Shown here piece after piece: positions 39,502-50,936 of a stretch of 64,000 nucleotides of DNA. The translations under genes and the position numbers were made by a program. The notes under the pieces are model-generated. The model searched no databases. It saw nothing but the letters and a program-made list of their open reading frames with translations, and was not told where the DNA came from. Each line of letters opens with the position of its first letter. The first letter of the stretch is position 1. The stretch is from NCBI GenBank assembly GCA_947624785.1, contig CANQLV010000002.1:124001-188000 (forward strand), in the 5' to 3' direction. The DNA is from Akkermansia muciniphila. GTDB lineage: Bacteria > Verrucomicrobiota > Verrucomicrobiia > Verrucomicrobiales > Akkermansiaceae.

Positions 39502-40233
39502 TTAGCTGATGCAGCGGTAATAGTAATCCACGCGGGAAATGAACCAGGACCATTTGAAGCCGGGCTTGCCGTTGTCCAGCAGCAGGTGCGGGCAGCGTTT
39601 TCCGGTCCAGTAGTAATGCGGCACGATGTTCCGCAGGGGGATATCGTGGGCGTACATGTTGTAGGCGGCCAGCTTGGCGGCGCGGTCAAAGGTCTTGACG
39701 ATGCTCTGTCCCCGCTTTTCGCACATTTCAATGCCGATGGAGTACATGTCCCCGGGGCCGCCCCGGTCCGCGTGGCGTCCCGTTTCATTCAGGGGGATGT
39801 GCTGCATGGCTACATACGGATCCACCGTGTAATGCCAGTTGCAGCGCAGGGCTCCGTTATTCAGCGCGCGGGCGTGCTGCATGGCGTCTGCGGACGGGTT
39901 TTCAGTGTTGTGCATGGTGATGAAGCGCGGCTTCATCCGGGAAGAGCGCTGCCGGAGCGGGGAAGAACGGGGCATGAACATCGGCCGGACGTTGCATTCC
40001 GCCAGCAGCTGCCGCGGAGAACGCTTCACCACGGGGACACCGGAGGGCTTGAAGGAAATCATGGGCGCCATTCCGGCTTTGCCGGAGGGTTCCGAACAAC
40101 TGGTCAGGGCCAGCAGGGCGGCGGCTTCCAGCAGGAAGGTTCTGCGGTCCATGCCCTGGACTTTCTCCAGCATGGGCTGGAGCTGTCCGGAAACGCGGGC
40201 AAGATAAGTGGCGATGGTGGAAATGTTGCTCAT
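39502..40233 (-). CDS. N-acetylmuramoyl-L-alanine amidase (Amidase_2/PGRP-like), lipoprotein
   Basis: TSCSEPSG lipobox-like; FITMHNTENPSADAMQHARALNNGALRCNWHYTVDPYVAMQHIPLNETGRHAD...YSIGIEMCEKRGQS. Alternative start at 40152 (MDRRTFLLEAAALLALTSCS). Confidence 0.85.
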   Translation of the reverse strand: MSNISTIATYLARVSGQLQPMLEKVQGMDRRTFLLEAAALLALTSCSEPSGKAGMAPMISFKPSGVPVVKRSPRQLLAECNVRPMFMPRSSPLRQRSSRMKPRFITMHNTENPSADAMQHARALNNGALRCNWHYTVDPYVAMQHIPLNETGRHADRGGPGDMYSIGIEMCEKRGQSIVKTFDRAAKLAAYNMYAHDIPLRNIVPHYYWTGKRCPHLLLDNGKPGFKWSWFISRVDYYYRCIS

Positions 40234-40380
40234 ACGGCGGCCGGGAGGTGGGGGATTTACAGCACGGATGCGGGAAAAGTTTAGTTCACGCTAAGATTCA
40301 CCTTTCTTCTTTGCAACGAAAAAGTGTGAAAGCTTTAGCTTTGTGCTGAATTCTTCACGCTTTTTGTCATATTGGGCCGT

Positions 40381-41301
40381 TCAAACCGTTGTTGAGAGCA
40401 GAACGGTATCCGGTTCCGCGGCAGTGACGGCGTCCGCATTTGCCGGGGAAAGGATGAATTCCCCCTGCCGCGCCGTTTTTCCGTCCCAGGACACGGAGCC
40501 GTGGAGAACCGTGAAGATGGCGAAGCGGGAGGCGTCCGGCTGGGAGAACCGTTCTCCCTTGTCCAGCCGGTGTTCCTCCAGGGTGAAATGCGGCATTTCC
40601 GTCAGGTAGCCGGGCTGCCGGCAGAGCTCCCGGAATTCCGCGATGGAATCCAGCGCCTGTTCCATGTGCAGTTCCCGTCCCTGTCCGTAAGCGTCCGTCC
40701 GGTTCCAGTCGTAAAGGCGGTAGGTGGTGTCGCTGTTCTGCTGGATTTCCGCAATGAGGTGTCCGGCGCCGATGGCGTGAACCAGGCCTGCGGGAATGTA
40801 AAGATGTTCCCCCTTCTCCAGATGGGTGGAGCGTATCAGTTGCTCCATTTGGCCCGTTTCCGCCGCCCGGCGTATGTCTGCGGGCGTAGCGGCTTCCTCC
40901 ATTCCTCCGTAAATCAGGGCATCCGGGTCCGCATGCAGCACGTACCATACCTCGTTTTTAACCTCTCCCCGCCGTGCTGCCGCCGTGCGTTCCGGGGGAT
41001 GCACCTGGACGGAAAGGTTCTCACGGGCGTCCAGAATTTTACAGAGCAGGGGAAAACGCGGAAAACGTTCGTAACCGGGGCCGAAGATTTCTTCCCTCCG
41101 TTCTTTCCACAGCCGGTGCAGGGGCATTCCTTCCCATTCGCCTTCCCTCACCGTGCTCATGGCTTCCGGGCGGTCGCTGACTTCCCAGGCTTCTCCGTAG
41201 GCCGTTTCCCGGTCGGGCAGTTCCCGGCCCAGCATGGTTCTCATGTGCTGGCCGCCCCAGATGCGCGGCTGGTAAATGGAATGGAATCGGAAAGGCTGCA
41301 T
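40381..41301 (-). CDS. manA: Class I mannose-6-phosphate isomerase
   Basis: PRIWGGQHM, PLLCKILDARENLSVQVHPPE, EGEHLYIPAGLVHAIGAGHLIAEIQQNSDTTYRLYDWNR. Confidence 0.92.
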   Translation of the reverse strand: MQPFRFHSIYQPRIWGGQHMRTMLGRELPDRETAYGEAWEVSDRPEAMSTVREGEWEGMPLHRLWKERREEIFGPGYERFPRFPLLCKILDARENLSVQVHPPERTAAARRGEVKNEVWYVLHADPDALIYGGMEEAATPADIRRAAETGQMEQLIRSTHLEKGEHLYIPAGLVHAIGAGHLIAEIQQNSDTTYRLYDWNRTDAYGQGRELHMEQALDSIAEFRELCRQPGYLTEMPHFTLEEHRLDKGERFSQPDASRFAIFTVLHGSVSWDGKTARQGEFILSPANADAVTAAEPDTVLLSTTV

Positions 41302-41347
41302 CGTAATAACGGGAGCGTAGGCCATCTTTTACGGACGGGCAAGTAAA

Positions 41348-41372
41348 ATGCCCGCAGGAGGCCTGCGGGCAT
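41348..41372 (-). terminator. Terminator after the PA14-like envelope protein gene
   Basis: atgcccgcagg-agg-cctgcgggcat; minus strand continues TTTTAC. Confidence 0.55.
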
Positions 41373-41400
41373 GAAGGGAGGAAAATCGGGGAGTTCCCGG

Positions 41401-42648
41401 TTATTTGATGGATTCCCATACGATGCCGATCTCATCAAACGGCACATATTCCTTGTTCTTGTCCGGTTTCGGCACGCCGTAGTTGGTCCGGAACAGGGGC
41501 AGGATGGGCGCTCCCGTCTTGGGGTCCTTGCTCATGGGGGCCATTCCCACTTCCTCCAGCAGCAGGGTCATGCCGAATTCGCCGCCGGGACCTTCGCTGA
41601 CCAGGATTTCAATGGGGTACACCTTGCCTTGCTCCACCGTGAACTGCTTGCCGGCGGCTACGCCGCGCATGGTATTGTTCCAGTGTCCGGAGGGGCCGTA
41701 TTTGTAGAACGTGACGGGGGGGACGTTGATGCCCGCGTCCTTGAGTTCCTTCTTGAGATCGTCGTTGCCGGGCTTGCCTTCCATGGCATCAAGCCATTTG
41801 GCGTTGTTCGCCGTCATTTTCCCGAGGGAGGCGGATTCCCAGCCGTAGTCGAATACGTTCTGGTTGTTGAACCGCACTACCAGGTAGTCGTCTCCCAGTC
41901 CCACGAAGCGGAACGTGCCGGATTTGGGAGCGCGCACTTTGCCCCGGTAAATGGCAAGCCACTGGCTGGGTTTCACCTTGTCGTCGCATCCGTAGGCCTT
42001 GGGCGCGTCTTTGGCGGGGGTTCTGGGAATGTAGAACTGGGCGGCGTACAATTGCTGCGGCGCCTTGTAAAAACGATTCAGCTCCGACTCATTCCAGCCT
42101 TTGTTGACAAAGCGGGAAAGAAAGGCGCGGTACTGGTCCATCGTCATGTTGGTGGGCCGTCCGCCGGGCGTCTGCTTGGTATCGTAAAAGGTGCCTACCA
42201 GCGTGCTTCCGGAGGGCTGGGACGTGCCGAAGGCGGAGGTGGCGTCCCCCAGGTCGGGGCCGAAGCCGTCCCCCATGCCCAGGGCGGTTCCTTCTTCCAG
42301 CATGACGGGTTCGTCCGGCGGGTCAATGTCGATCTTGGGGAGGCTGACCGGGGCTGCCGCCGCGGCTACCACGACTTTGACGGGAGTTTCCGCATGGGAG
42401 GAAGAGGAGGTTTCCCTCTGCACTTCCGGCGGCGGAGGCGTATCCGACGGAGGAGCTTCGTCCGGCGTGATGTAGCCGACGACCTTGGGTTCTTCCGGAG
42501 GAGCGATGATAATGGTCAGGGAGTAAAGAATAGCTCCCGCCAGGACGACGGAGAGAATGGATGTCGCTAATGCGGCAATGTAATTTTTCCGCCTTTCCTT
42601 GCGCAGGGTTTCCACTGCGTCTTCTGTGGGTTCTATATGAAGGCTCAT
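41401..42648 (-). CDS. Uncharacterised envelope protein: single N-terminal TM helix, Pro-rich linker, C-terminal PA14-like region
   Basis: NYIAALATSILSVVLAGAILYSLTIIIAPPEEPKVVGYITPDEAPPSDTPPPPEVQ; later GTFRFVGLGDDYLVVRFNNQNVFDYGW. Confidence 0.6.
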   Translation of the reverse strand: MSLHIEPTEDAVETLRKERRKNYIAALATSILSVVLAGAILYSLTIIIAPPEEPKVVGYITPDEAPPSDTPPPPEVQRETSSSSHAETPVKVVVAAAAAPVSLPKIDIDPPDEPVMLEEGTALGMGDGFGPDLGDATSAFGTSQPSGSTLVGTFYDTKQTPGGRPTNMTMDQYRAFLSRFVNKGWNESELNRFYKAPQQLYAAQFYIPRTPAKDAPKAYGCDDKVKPSQWLAIYRGKVRAPKSGTFRFVGLGDDYLVVRFNNQNVFDYGWESASLGKMTANNAKWLDAMEGKPGNDDLKKELKDAGINVPPVTFYKYGPSGHWNNTMRGVAAGKQFTVEQGKVYPIEILVSEGPGGEFGMTLLLEEVGMAPMSKDPKTGAPILPLFRTNYGVPKPDKNKEYVPFDEIGIVWESIK

Positions 42649-42723
42649 GCATATATGATAACATAGGAACCCCATATGTTGAGTAACATGAGGATAACAA
42701 GGATAACATGTCGGTAACAAAAA

Positions 42724-42740
42724 GGGCGGCTTTGCCGCCC
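42724..42740 (-). terminator. Terminator of the nhaC-side transcript
   Basis: gggcggc-ttt-gccgccc; minus strand continues TTTTTG. Confidence 0.65.
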
Positions 42741-42759
42741 CTTCTTCCGTATGGCCCCC

Positions 42760-44085
42760 TCAGCTTTTCCAGCGCTTTCCCGTTTTTTCGGGAGCCAGTG
42801 CGATGGCAAGAATGGAACAGACTCCCAGAATCAGGGGGTAATACAGGTATTCCATGATCAGCAGGGGGGAAATCTGGGCGATTCCGGCGGCCATGAGCAT
42901 CTGGGCCCCATAGGGAATGACGCCCTGGACCAGGCAGGAGAAAGTGTCCAGAATGCTGGCGCTGCGCCTGGGCGGGATGTGGAATTTATCGCTGATTTCC
43001 TTGGCGATGGGGCCTACCGTAATGATGGCGATCGTGTTGTTGGCCGTGCAGAGATTGGCCAGGGAGACCAGGCCGGCGATGCTGAATTCCGCTCCGCGCC
43101 TGCTCCGGATGTGGGCCGTGATTTTTCCGATGATGTACGCAATGCCGCCGTTGAAGCGGATCAGAGCCAGCACACCGCCGGCCAGCAGGGTGACGATGAT
43201 CAGCTCACCCATGCCGGTCATGCCGCTGCCCATGGCGCGGAACCAGGCCATGAAGGAAAAATACCCCATGCCTACTCCGACAAGCCCCGTGGCGAGCAGC
43301 CCCAGCGTCAGAACGGCCATCACGTGGACCCCGGCCAGCGCTGTCACCAGAACCAGCAGGTAGGGGAATACCTTCATCCATTCAATGGAAGCGTCCGCCA
43401 TGGAGGGAGACTGCACGTTCCAGCCCAGGAGCACATAGCAGGCCAGGGCCAGCAGCGCGGCGGGAAGCACCACCTTCACGTTGGCCCGGAATTTGTCCCG
43501 CATGGCGCAGCCCTGCGTGCGGGTGGCGGCGATCGTGGTATCTGAAATGAAGGAGAGGTTGTCTCCGAAAAACGCTCCGCCCACCACAATGGCCGTCATC
43601 ATGCCGGCGCTGACCTGCGTGGCCTGCGCAAGCCCCGTGGCTACGGGAGCAAGCGCTACGATGGTGCCTACGGAGGTGCCCACGGAAAGGGAGATGAAGC
43701 AGGATGCGATGAAGACGCTGGCAAGCAGCAGATTGTCCGGCAGGAGGCGCAGCGTGAGCTGCACGGTGGCGTCAATGGCCCCCATGTCCCTGGCGGACTG
43801 GGCGAATGCGCCCGCCAGCACGAAAATCCAGATCATCATCAGGATATTCCGGTTGGCTACGCCGGAGGAAAACAGGTCCACCCGTTCCGCCATGCTTTTC
43901 CCGCGGGTGATGAGCACGGCCCAGACAGACGCCGCCGTAAAGGCCACCGTGACCGGAACGGCGTAAAAATCCTGTACGGCTACGGAGATAACCAGGTAAA
44001 GCAGGAAGAAAACCAGCAGGGGGCTCAGCGCCCACAGGCTGGGTTTGACGGGCGCCGTATCCTGGCTGTCTGGAAAATGGGTCAT
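42760..44085 (-). CDS. Na+/H+ antiporter NhaC family protein
   Basis: About 12 hydrophobic helices; SVGTSVGTIVALAPVATGLA, GGAFFGDNLSFISDTTIAATRTQGC. Confidence 0.88.
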   Translation of the reverse strand: MTHFPDSQDTAPVKPSLWALSPLLVFFLLYLVISVAVQDFYAVPVTVAFTAASVWAVLITRGKSMAERVDLFSSGVANRNILMMIWIFVLAGAFAQSARDMGAIDATVQLTLRLLPDNLLLASVFIASCFISLSVGTSVGTIVALAPVATGLAQATQVSAGMMTAIVVGGAFFGDNLSFISDTTIAATRTQGCAMRDKFRANVKVVLPAALLALACYVLLGWNVQSPSMADASIEWMKVFPYLLVLVTALAGVHVMAVLTLGLLATGLVGVGMGYFSFMAWFRAMGSGMTGMGELIIVTLLAGGVLALIRFNGGIAYIIGKITAHIRSRRGAEFSIAGLVSLANLCTANNTIAIITVGPIAKEISDKFHIPPRRSASILDTFSCLVQGVIPYGAQMLMAAGIAQISPLLIMEYLYYPLILGVCSILAIALAPEKTGKRWKS

Positions 44086-44092
44086 GGGCGGC

Positions 44093-45181
44093 TTAGTTTC
44101 CGGCGGCTTCCGTCTGGTCCAGATACCACCGATAAATGCGGTCCACGCCTTCTTCCAGCTCCACCCGGTGGCTCCAGCCCAGGGAGTGCAGCTTGGAAAC
44201 GTCCGTCAGCTTGCGCATGGTGCCGTCCGGCTTGTCCGCGTTGAACACCAGTTCTCCCCGGTAGCCTTCCGTGGCGGCGATGAGCCGCGCCAGATTTCCG
44301 ATGGAGATTTCCTTTCCGGTGCCGATGTTGATATGGCAGTTCCGCACCTCCCGGCCTTCCCCCTTCAGCCGGTTGAAATCCACCTGTTCCATCACGTGGA
44401 CGCAGGCGTCCGCCATGTCCTCGCTCCACAGGAACTCGCGCAGGGGCGTGCCCGTCCCCCACAGTTCCACGGAACCGGGGGTGATGCCGTATTTGGCCAG
44501 CACGGCCAGGATGGCTTCTTCCGCCCCCGTTCCGTCCACCTGTTCCACAGGCCGCGCGTCCAGGTCTTTCCGCACGGCGTCCCAGTCCCCTTCCATCAGG
44601 CGCTTGGCCAGGTGAATCTTGCGCACCATGGCGGGCAGCACGTGGCTGTTTTCCAGGTGGAAGTTGTCATTGGGCCCGTACAGGTTCGTGGGCATCACGG
44701 CGATGTAGTTGGTGCCGTACTGGAGGTTGAAGCTTTCGCACATTTTCAGCCCTGCGATTTTGGCGATGGCGTAGGGCTCGTTGGTGTATTCCAGCGCGGA
44801 GGTGAGCAGGGCGTCCTCCTTCATGGGCTGGGGCGCCTCACGCGGATAAATGCAGGTGCTCCCCAGGAAGAGAAGCTTGGACACGCCGTGCCGGAAGCTT
44901 TCCCCGATGACATTCTGCTGAATCTGAAGGTTGCGGAAGATGAAGTCCGCGCGGTAGCGTGAGTTGGCGATGATGCCGCCCACGAACGCCGCCGCCAGAA
45001 AGACGTATTCCGGCTTTTCCCGGTCAAAGAATTCCCGGACGGCCGCCGGGTCCTCCAGGTCCAGTTCCCGGTGGGTCCGGCCGAGCAGGTTGGAATACCC
45101 CTTGTTTTCCAGGGATTTCCAGATGGCGGAACCGACGAGGCCGCGGTGTCCGGCCACGAATATTCTGCTGTTTTTTTCCAT
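44093..45181 (-). CDS. fcl: GDP-L-fucose synthase
   Basis: [19 protein letters not shown]...[70 protein letters not shown]. Confidence 0.95.
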   Translation of the reverse strand: MEKNSRIFVAGHRGLVGSAIWKSLENKGYSNLLGRTHRELDLEDPAAVREFFDREKPEYVFLAAAFVGGIIANSRYRADFIFRNLQIQQNVIGESFRHGVSKLLFLGSTCIYPREAPQPMKEDALLTSALEYTNEPYAIAKIAGLKMCESFNLQYGTNYIAVMPTNLYGPNDNFHLENSHVLPAMVRKIHLAKRLMEGDWDAVRKDLDARPVEQVDGTGAEEAILAVLAKYGITPGSVELWGTGTPLREFLWSEDMADACVHVMEQVDFNRLKGEGREVRNCHINIGTGKEISIGNLARLIAATEGYRGELVFNADKPDGTMRKLTDVSKLHSLGWSHRVELEEGVDRIYRWYLDQTEAAGN

Positions 45182-45182
45182 C

Positions 45183-46250
45183 TCAGGAATTGACGGGATT
45201 TTTTACGTATTCCATGTCGTGCCGGACCATGATGCGCACGAGTTCCTCAAACGGCGTGGCGGTGGGGTTCCAGCCGAGCAGGGTTCTGGCCTTGGTGGGG
45301 TCTCCCAGCAGCTGTTCCACTTCCGCGGGGCGGAAATACTTGGGATCCACCTCCACCAGGATATTCCCCGTTTTTTTATCGCGTCCGCGCTCTTTTACGC
45401 CTTCCCCTTCCCATTCCAGCTCAATTCCGGCTTCATGGAAGGCCAGTGTGCAGAACTCGCGCACGGTATGCATTTCCCCGGTGGCGATGACGAAATCCTC
45501 CGGAGTGTCGTGCTGGAGAATCAGCCACATGCATTCCACGTAATCCCTCGCATAGCCCCAGTCGCGCAGGGCATTCAGGTTGCCCAGGTAAAGCTTGTCC
45601 TGCATGCCCTGGGCGATGCGGGCCGCCGCCAGCGTGATCTTGCGGGTGACGAAGTTTTCTCCGCGGCGTTCGCTCTCGTGGTTGAACAGGATGCCGTTGA
45701 CGGCGAACATGCCGTAGGATTCCCGGTAATTCTTGGTGATCCAGAAGCCGTACTGCTTGGCTACGCCATAGGGGGAGCGCGGATAGAACGGGGTGGTTTC
45801 CTTCTGGGGAACCTCCTGCACCAGCCCGAAGAGTTCGGACGTGGAGGCCTGGTAAATGCGGCATTTCTTTTCCATGCCCAGAATGCGGACGGCCTCCAGC
45901 ATGCGGAGGGTGCCCACGGCGTCCGTTTCCGCCGTGTATTCCGGCACGTCAAAGCTGACCTTCACATGGCTCTGGGCGGCCAGGTTGTAAATCTCATCCG
46001 GCTGCACGGTCTGGATGATGCGGATCAGGGAGCTGGAATCCGTCATATCCCCGTAATGCAGGTTGACCAGGCGGTTCTTTTTCATGTCCCGGACCCATTC
46101 GTCCAGGTAAAGGTGTTCAATGCGGCCCGTGTTGAAGGAAGAGGAGCGGCGAAGGATGCCGTGCACTTCATAGCCCTTGTCAATCAGGAATTCCGCGAGA
46201 AAAGAACCGTCCTGTCCCGTGATGCCGGAGATTAATGCGATTTTGCTCAT
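45183..46250 (-). CDS. gmd: GDP-mannose 4,6-dehydratase
   Basis: [48 protein letters not shown]...[42 protein letters not shown]. Confidence 0.96.
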   Translation of the reverse strand: MSKIALISGITGQDGSFLAEFLIDKGYEVHGILRRSSSFNTGRIEHLYLDEWVRDMKKNRLVNLHYGDMTDSSSLIRIIQTVQPDEIYNLAAQSHVKVSFDVPEYTAETDAVGTLRMLEAVRILGMEKKCRIYQASTSELFGLVQEVPQKETTPFYPRSPYGVAKQYGFWITKNYRESYGMFAVNGILFNHESERRGENFVTRKITLAAARIAQGMQDKLYLGNLNALRDWGYARDYVECMWLILQHDTPEDFVIATGEMHTVREFCTLAFHEAGIELEWEGEGVKERGRDKKTGNILVEVDPKYFRPAEVEQLLGDPTKARTLLGWNPTATPFEELVRIMVRHDMEYVKNPVNS

Positions 46251-46404
46251 GTGCTGTGTGTAGGTGGTTTGTTGGCGGAGGAGGTTGAAGAATAAATGCT
46301 GAAACCTCCAGCGGAGCCGCATTTGATGCGCTCCGGGCATAAATAGCGCATTTTTCCCATGGTGACGAGGAAAATGCTTTGGCCTTGGAAGAGGGAGGCT
46401 CTTG

Positions 46405-47523
46405 TCAGCGGGCGGCTTTTCCTTTTCCGGACGCAATCATTTCCTTGAAATCCCGGAACAGGTACTGGGGGTCTCTGGGACCGGGGGCGGCTTCCGGATG
46501 GTACTGCACGCTGAAAACGGGGAGCGTTTTGTGGGCGATGCCCTCCACGGTATTGTCGTTCAGGTTCATCAGCGTGATTTCCACGTCGTCAGGCACGGTG
46601 TCCGGGTCCACGGCAAAACCGTGGTTCTGGGACGTGATGCTGATTTTGCCCGTGCGGAGGTCCTTCACCGGATGGTTGGCGCCGCGGTGGCCGAACTTCA
46701 GCTTGAAGGTTTTCGCCCCCAGAGCGTGGGAAATGATCTGGTGCCCCAGGCAGATGCCGAACATGGGGACCTTCCCGATCAAGGCGGCTACCTCGCGGTG
46801 AATGTCCGTCAGCGTGGCGGGGTCCCCCGGACCGTTGGAGAGAAAGACGCCGTCCGGTTTCATGGCAAGCACTTCCTCCGCCGTCGTATGGGCGGGAACC
46901 ACGGTCACGCGGAAGCCGTTTTCCCGCAGTTGGCGCAGGATGTTGTACTTGATGCCGAAGTCGAAGGCCACGATGTCATATTCCACGGGGGGCATTTCCC
47001 CTTCCGTCACCAGCGCGTCCACTTCCTCCGGTGTCATGGGATGGGAACCGATCTTGTCCACAATGTTGCAGCCTTCCATGGAAGGGGCCTTTCTGGCCGC
47101 TTCCACGGCTTCCTCCGGAGTCAGCTCCGTAGTAAGGCAGGCGCGCATGGCTCCTGCGGAGCGCAGATGCTTGGCGATTTTGCGGGTGTCCACCCCTTCA
47201 ATGCCGATGACGCCCTGCCTTTCCAGCCACGGGCCCAGCGCTTCCGTGGCGCGCCAGTTGGAATGGACCTTGGCCAGTTCCGCCACCACAAAGCCGCTGA
47301 CCTGCGCCCCGGCGGACTCGTTGTCTTCCGGGTTGATGCCGTAGTTGCCGATCAGCGGGTAGGTCATGGTGACGATTTGCCCGCTGTAGGACGGATCGGT
47401 CAGGACTTCCTGGTAGCCGGTCATGGACGTGTTGAAGCAGGCTTCTCCCACTTCCGTGCCCGTGGCCCCGAAGTGCGAACCGATGAAGACGCTCCCGTCT
47501 TCCAGTGCGAAAATGGCTCTCAT
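46405..47523 (-). CDS. carA: Carbamoyl-phosphate synthase small subunit
   Basis: [20 protein letters not shown]...[44 protein letters not shown]. Confidence 0.96.
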   Translation of the reverse strand: MRAIFALEDGSVFIGSHFGATGTEVGEACFNTSMTGYQEVLTDPSYSGQIVTMTYPLIGNYGINPEDNESAGAQVSGFVVAELAKVHSNWRATEALGPWLERQGVIGIEGVDTRKIAKHLRSAGAMRACLTTELTPEEAVEAARKAPSMEGCNIVDKIGSHPMTPEEVDALVTEGEMPPVEYDIVAFDFGIKYNILRQLRENGFRVTVVPAHTTAEEVLAMKPDGVFLSNGPGDPATLTDIHREVAALIGKVPMFGICLGHQIISHALGAKTFKLKFGHRGANHPVKDLRTGKISITSQNHGFAVDPDTVPDDVEITLMNLNDNTVEGIAHKTLPVFSVQYHPEAAPGPRDPQYLFRDFKEMIASGKGKAAR

Positions 47524-47555
47524 GATGATATAGGTATGCTGTGTGTGGCGTGGGA

Positions 47556-50500
47556 TTAAAGGGTCTGGGCGTGGTATTCCTGGATGGTGCACACCTGGAG
47601 TTTCCGGTTTTTCAGCGCCTCAATGGCGTTCACGCAGGCCTGCGCGGAGGCCAGGTTCGTGCAGTAGGAGGTTTTGGCGGCGATGGCGGAGGAACGGATG
47701 ATGATGTCGTCCGCCCGGGCGTCGTGGGAGCCGGGCGTGTTGATGATGAAATCAATGTCCCCGTTCTTGATGTGGTCCACGATGTTCGGGCGGCGCGCCT
47801 CGTTCACCTTGTACGCGCGTTCGCATTCGATGTCGTGCTGGAGCAGGTGAATCATCGTGCCGCGCGTGGCGCACAGGGTGAAGCCCATGTCCGCCAGCTG
47901 GCGGGCCATGTGGAGCACGCGCTCCTTGTCCCGGTCGTTCACGGAGATGAAAACCTTGCCTTCCGTCGGCAGGGGGTTGAATGCGCTGATCTGGGATTTT
48001 GCGAAGGCGATGTCCGGGTCAGGGTCAATGCCCATTACCTCCCCGGTGGATTTCATCTCCGGCCCCAGCACCACGTCAATTCCCGGGAAGCGGCCCCACG
48101 GGAAGACGGCTTCTTTCACGCAGTGGTATTCCGGCGTGATTTCCCGGGTAAAGCCCAGCTCCGCCAGCGTCTTGCCGGCCATGACCTGGGCGGCCAGCTT
48201 GGCGAGGGGCTTGCCGATGGCCTTGGAGACGAAGGGCACCGTGCGGGAGGCCCGCGGGTTCACCTCAATGACGTAGAGCTGTTCGTCCTTCACGGCGAAC
48301 TGGATGTTCATCAGGCCGCAGACGTTCAGCCGCCGGGCCAGTTCCTTGGAGGCGCGCGTGATTTCCTTGTGCATCTTCATGGAGATGCCCATGGCCGGAA
48401 TCATGCTGGCGGAGTCCCCGGAGTGGATGCCCGCGGGTTCCACGTGCTGCATGATGGCGCCGATGACGGCGCGCTCCCGGTCCGCGATGACGTCCACGTC
48501 TATTTCCACGGCGTTTTCCAGGAAGCGGTCGATCAGCACGGGGCGTTCCTCGGAGGCTTCCACGGCTTCGCTCATGTACTGGCGCAGTTCCTTTTCCTCA
48601 TACACGATGATCATGCCGCGGCCGCCCAGCACGAAGGAGGGGCGCAGCAGCACCGGATAACCGATGCGCGCGGCGATGGCGGCGGCGTCCTCCACGTTGG
48701 TGACCGTTCCTGCTTCCGCCTGTTTCAGCCCCAGCTCCTTCAGCAGGGCGGAGAAGTGTTCGCGGTCTTCCGCCAGGTCAATGGCCTTCGGGCTGGTGCC
48801 GATGATGGGCACGCCGTGGGCTTCCAGGGCGTTCGCCAGGTTCAGCGGCGTCTGGCCGCCGAACTGGACGATGACGCCGTCCGGCTTTTCCTGCTCGCAG
48901 ATGTGGAGCACGTCTTCCAGCGTCAGGGGTTCGAAGAAGAGCTTGTCGGAGGAGTCGTAGTCCGTGGAGACGGTTTCCGGATTGGAGTTGACGATGATGG
49001 TTTCATACCCCATTTCCCGCAGGGCCATGGAGGCGTGCACGCAGCAGTAGTCGAATTCGATGCCCTGGCCGATGCGGTTCGGTCCGCCGCCCAGGATAAG
49101 GATTTTTTTCCGGCCCGTGTCGCGGGCTTCGTTCTCGTCCCCGTAGGTGGAGTAGAAGTAGGGCGTGTAGGCCTCGAACTCCGCGGCGCAGGTGTCCACC
49201 AGGCGGTAGCCGGGGATGATGCCCTGTTGCTGGCGTTCCTTCCGCACGGCTTCTTCCGTAGTACCGCGCGCCAGGGCGATCTGGCGGTCTGAAAAACCCA
49301 GCTTCTTGGCTTCCCGCAGGTCCAGGGAGGCCAGGCTGCCGCCTGCTTCCGCCAGGTCCCGCATCTGGGCCAGGAACCAGGGGTCGATCTGGGTGAGCTG
49401 GTGCACCTCGTCCAGGGAGAAGCCGCTGCTGAACGCCGTCTGGATCCAGAAGATGCGTTCCGCCGTGGGGACGGCCAGCTTCCGCGTGATTTCCTCCGCG
49501 GAGGAGTTCTGCGGAGCCTTGGCATCGAATCCCCAGCCCCAGCGGCCCGTTTCCAGGGAGCGCAGGGCTTTTTGCAGGGATTCCTTAAAGGTGCGGCCGA
49601 TGGCCATGGCTTCGCCCACGGATTTCATGGACGTGGTCAGGTGTTCGTCCGCCTGCTTGAATTTTTCAAAGGTGAAGCGGGGAACCTTGGTGACCACATA
49701 GTCAATGGTGGGTTCAAAGCAGGCGGGGGTTTCCCTCGTGATGTCGTTGCGCAGTTCGTCCAGCGTGTAGCCCACGGCCAGCTTGGCGGCCAGTTTGGCG
49801 ATGGGGAATCCCGTGGCCTTGGAGGCCAGCGCGGAGGAGCGGGAGACGCGCGGGTTCATCTCAATGACGATCATGCGGCCGTTGGCCGGATTGATGGCGA
49901 ACTGGATGTTGGAGCCGCCCGTTTCCACGCCGATTTCCCGGATGACGGCGAAGGAGGCGTCCCGCATGACCTGGTATTCCCGGTCCGTCAGGGTCTGGAT
50001 GGGGGCCACGGTGATGGAATCCCCGGTGTGCACGCCCATGGGGTCAATATTTTCAATGGAGCAGATCACCACGCAGTTGTCCGCGCGGTCCCTCATCACT
50101 TCCATTTCAAACTCCTTCCAGCCGATCAGGGATTCCTCAATCAGGATTTCGGAAACGGGGGAAAGGTCCAGCCCGCGGGCGCAGATTTCCTCGAACTCCG
50201 TCTTGTTGTACGCCACGCCTCCGCCCATGCCGCCCAGCGTGAAGGCGGGGCGGATAATCAGGGGAAAGGTGCCTATGTCCCCGGCTACCCGGCGCGCCTC
50301 CTCCATCGTGTGGGCGATGCCGGAGCGCGGCACGTCCAGGCCGATGCGGATCATGGCCTCCTTGAACAGGTTGCGGTCCTCCCCGCGGTCAATGGCGTCC
50401 GCGTTGGCGCCGATCATGCGCACGTTCTCCCTCTCCAGCACGCCGCTGCGGTGGAGCTCCATGGCGCAGTTCAGGGCCGTCTGGCCGCCCAGGGTGGGGA

Positions 50501-50759
50501 GCAGGGCGTCCGGCTTTTCCCGGACGATGATTTTCTCCACGAACTCCGGAGTGATCGGTTCAATGTAGGTGCGCGGGGCGGTCTCCGGATCCGTCATGAT
50601 GGTGGCGGGATTGGAGTTCACCAGCACTACTTCATAGCCTTCTTCCCGGAGGGCCTTGCAGGCCTGGGTGCCGGAGTAGTCGAATTCGCAGCCCTGGCCG
50701 ATGACGATCGGGCCGGAGCCGATCACGAGAATCTTTTTGATGGAGGTATCTTTAGGCAT
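47556..50759 (-). CDS. carB: Carbamoyl-phosphate synthase large subunit
   Basis: [59 protein letters not shown]; duplicated ATP-grasp halves. Confidence 0.97.
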   Translation of the reverse strand: MPKDTSIKKILVIGSGPIVIGQGCEFDYSGTQACKALREEGYEVVLVNSNPATIMTDPETAPRTYIEPITPEFVEKIIVREKPDALLPTLGGQTALNCAMELHRSGVLERENVRMIGANADAIDRGEDRNLFKEAMIRIGLDVPRSGIAHTMEEARRVAGDIGTFPLIIRPAFTLGGMGGGVAYNKTEFEEICARGLDLSPVSEILIEESLIGWKEFEMEVMRDRADNCVVICSIENIDPMGVHTGDSITVAPIQTLTDREYQVMRDASFAVIREIGVETGGSNIQFAINPANGRMIVIEMNPRVSRSSALASKATGFPIAKLAAKLAVGYTLDELRNDITRETPACFEPTIDYVVTKVPRFTFEKFKQADEHLTTSMKSVGEAMAIGRTFKESLQKALRSLETGRWGWGFDAKAPQNSSAEEITRKLAVPTAERIFWIQTAFSSGFSLDEVHQLTQIDPWFLAQMRDLAEAGGSLASLDLREAKKLGFSDRQIALARGTTEEAVRKERQQQGIIPGYRLVDTCAAEFEAYTPYFYSTYGDENEARDTGRKKILILGGGPNRIGQGIEFDYCCVHASMALREMGYETIIVNSNPETVSTDYDSSDKLFFEPLTLEDVLHICEQEKPDGVIVQFGGQTPLNLANALEAHGVPIIGTSPKAIDLAEDREHFSALLKELGLKQAEAGTVTNVEDAAAIAARIGYPVLLRPSFVLGGRGMIIVYEEKELRQYMSEAVEASEERPVLIDRFLENAVEIDVDVIADRERAVIGAIMQHVEPAGIHSGDSASMIPAMGISMKMHKEITRASKELARRLNVCGLMNIQFAVKDEQLYVIEVNPRASRTVPFVSKAIGKPLAKLAAQVMAGKTLAELGFTREITPEYHCVKEAVFPWGRFPGIDVVLGPEMKSTGEVMGIDPDPDIAFAKSQISAFNPLPTEGKVFISVNDRDKERVLHMARQLADMGFTLCATRGTMIHLLQHDIECERAYKVNEARRPNIVDHIKNGDIDFIINTPGSHDARADDIIIRSSAIAAKTSYCTNLASAQACVNAIEALKNRKLQVCTIQEYHAQTL

Positions 50760-50936
50760 AATGGCGATGGAAGAATCATGCGGTTCTGGACCGTGGATTT
50801 CCGCCGGGGGAATTAAGTGCCCGCAGGGCTCCGGAGGAAAGTTTTTTTACGGCCAATGACGCGGATTTTTCAGGTGTTGGGGATCGGTGGAAAACAGTGG
50901 GAAAAAGGGCGGACGGGGCAGGCGCGCAAAGGCCCC

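Noticed and set aside
47541-49292. 583-aa plus-strand ORF antisense to carB
   Set aside because: Shadow frame with no domain, opposite conserved carB.
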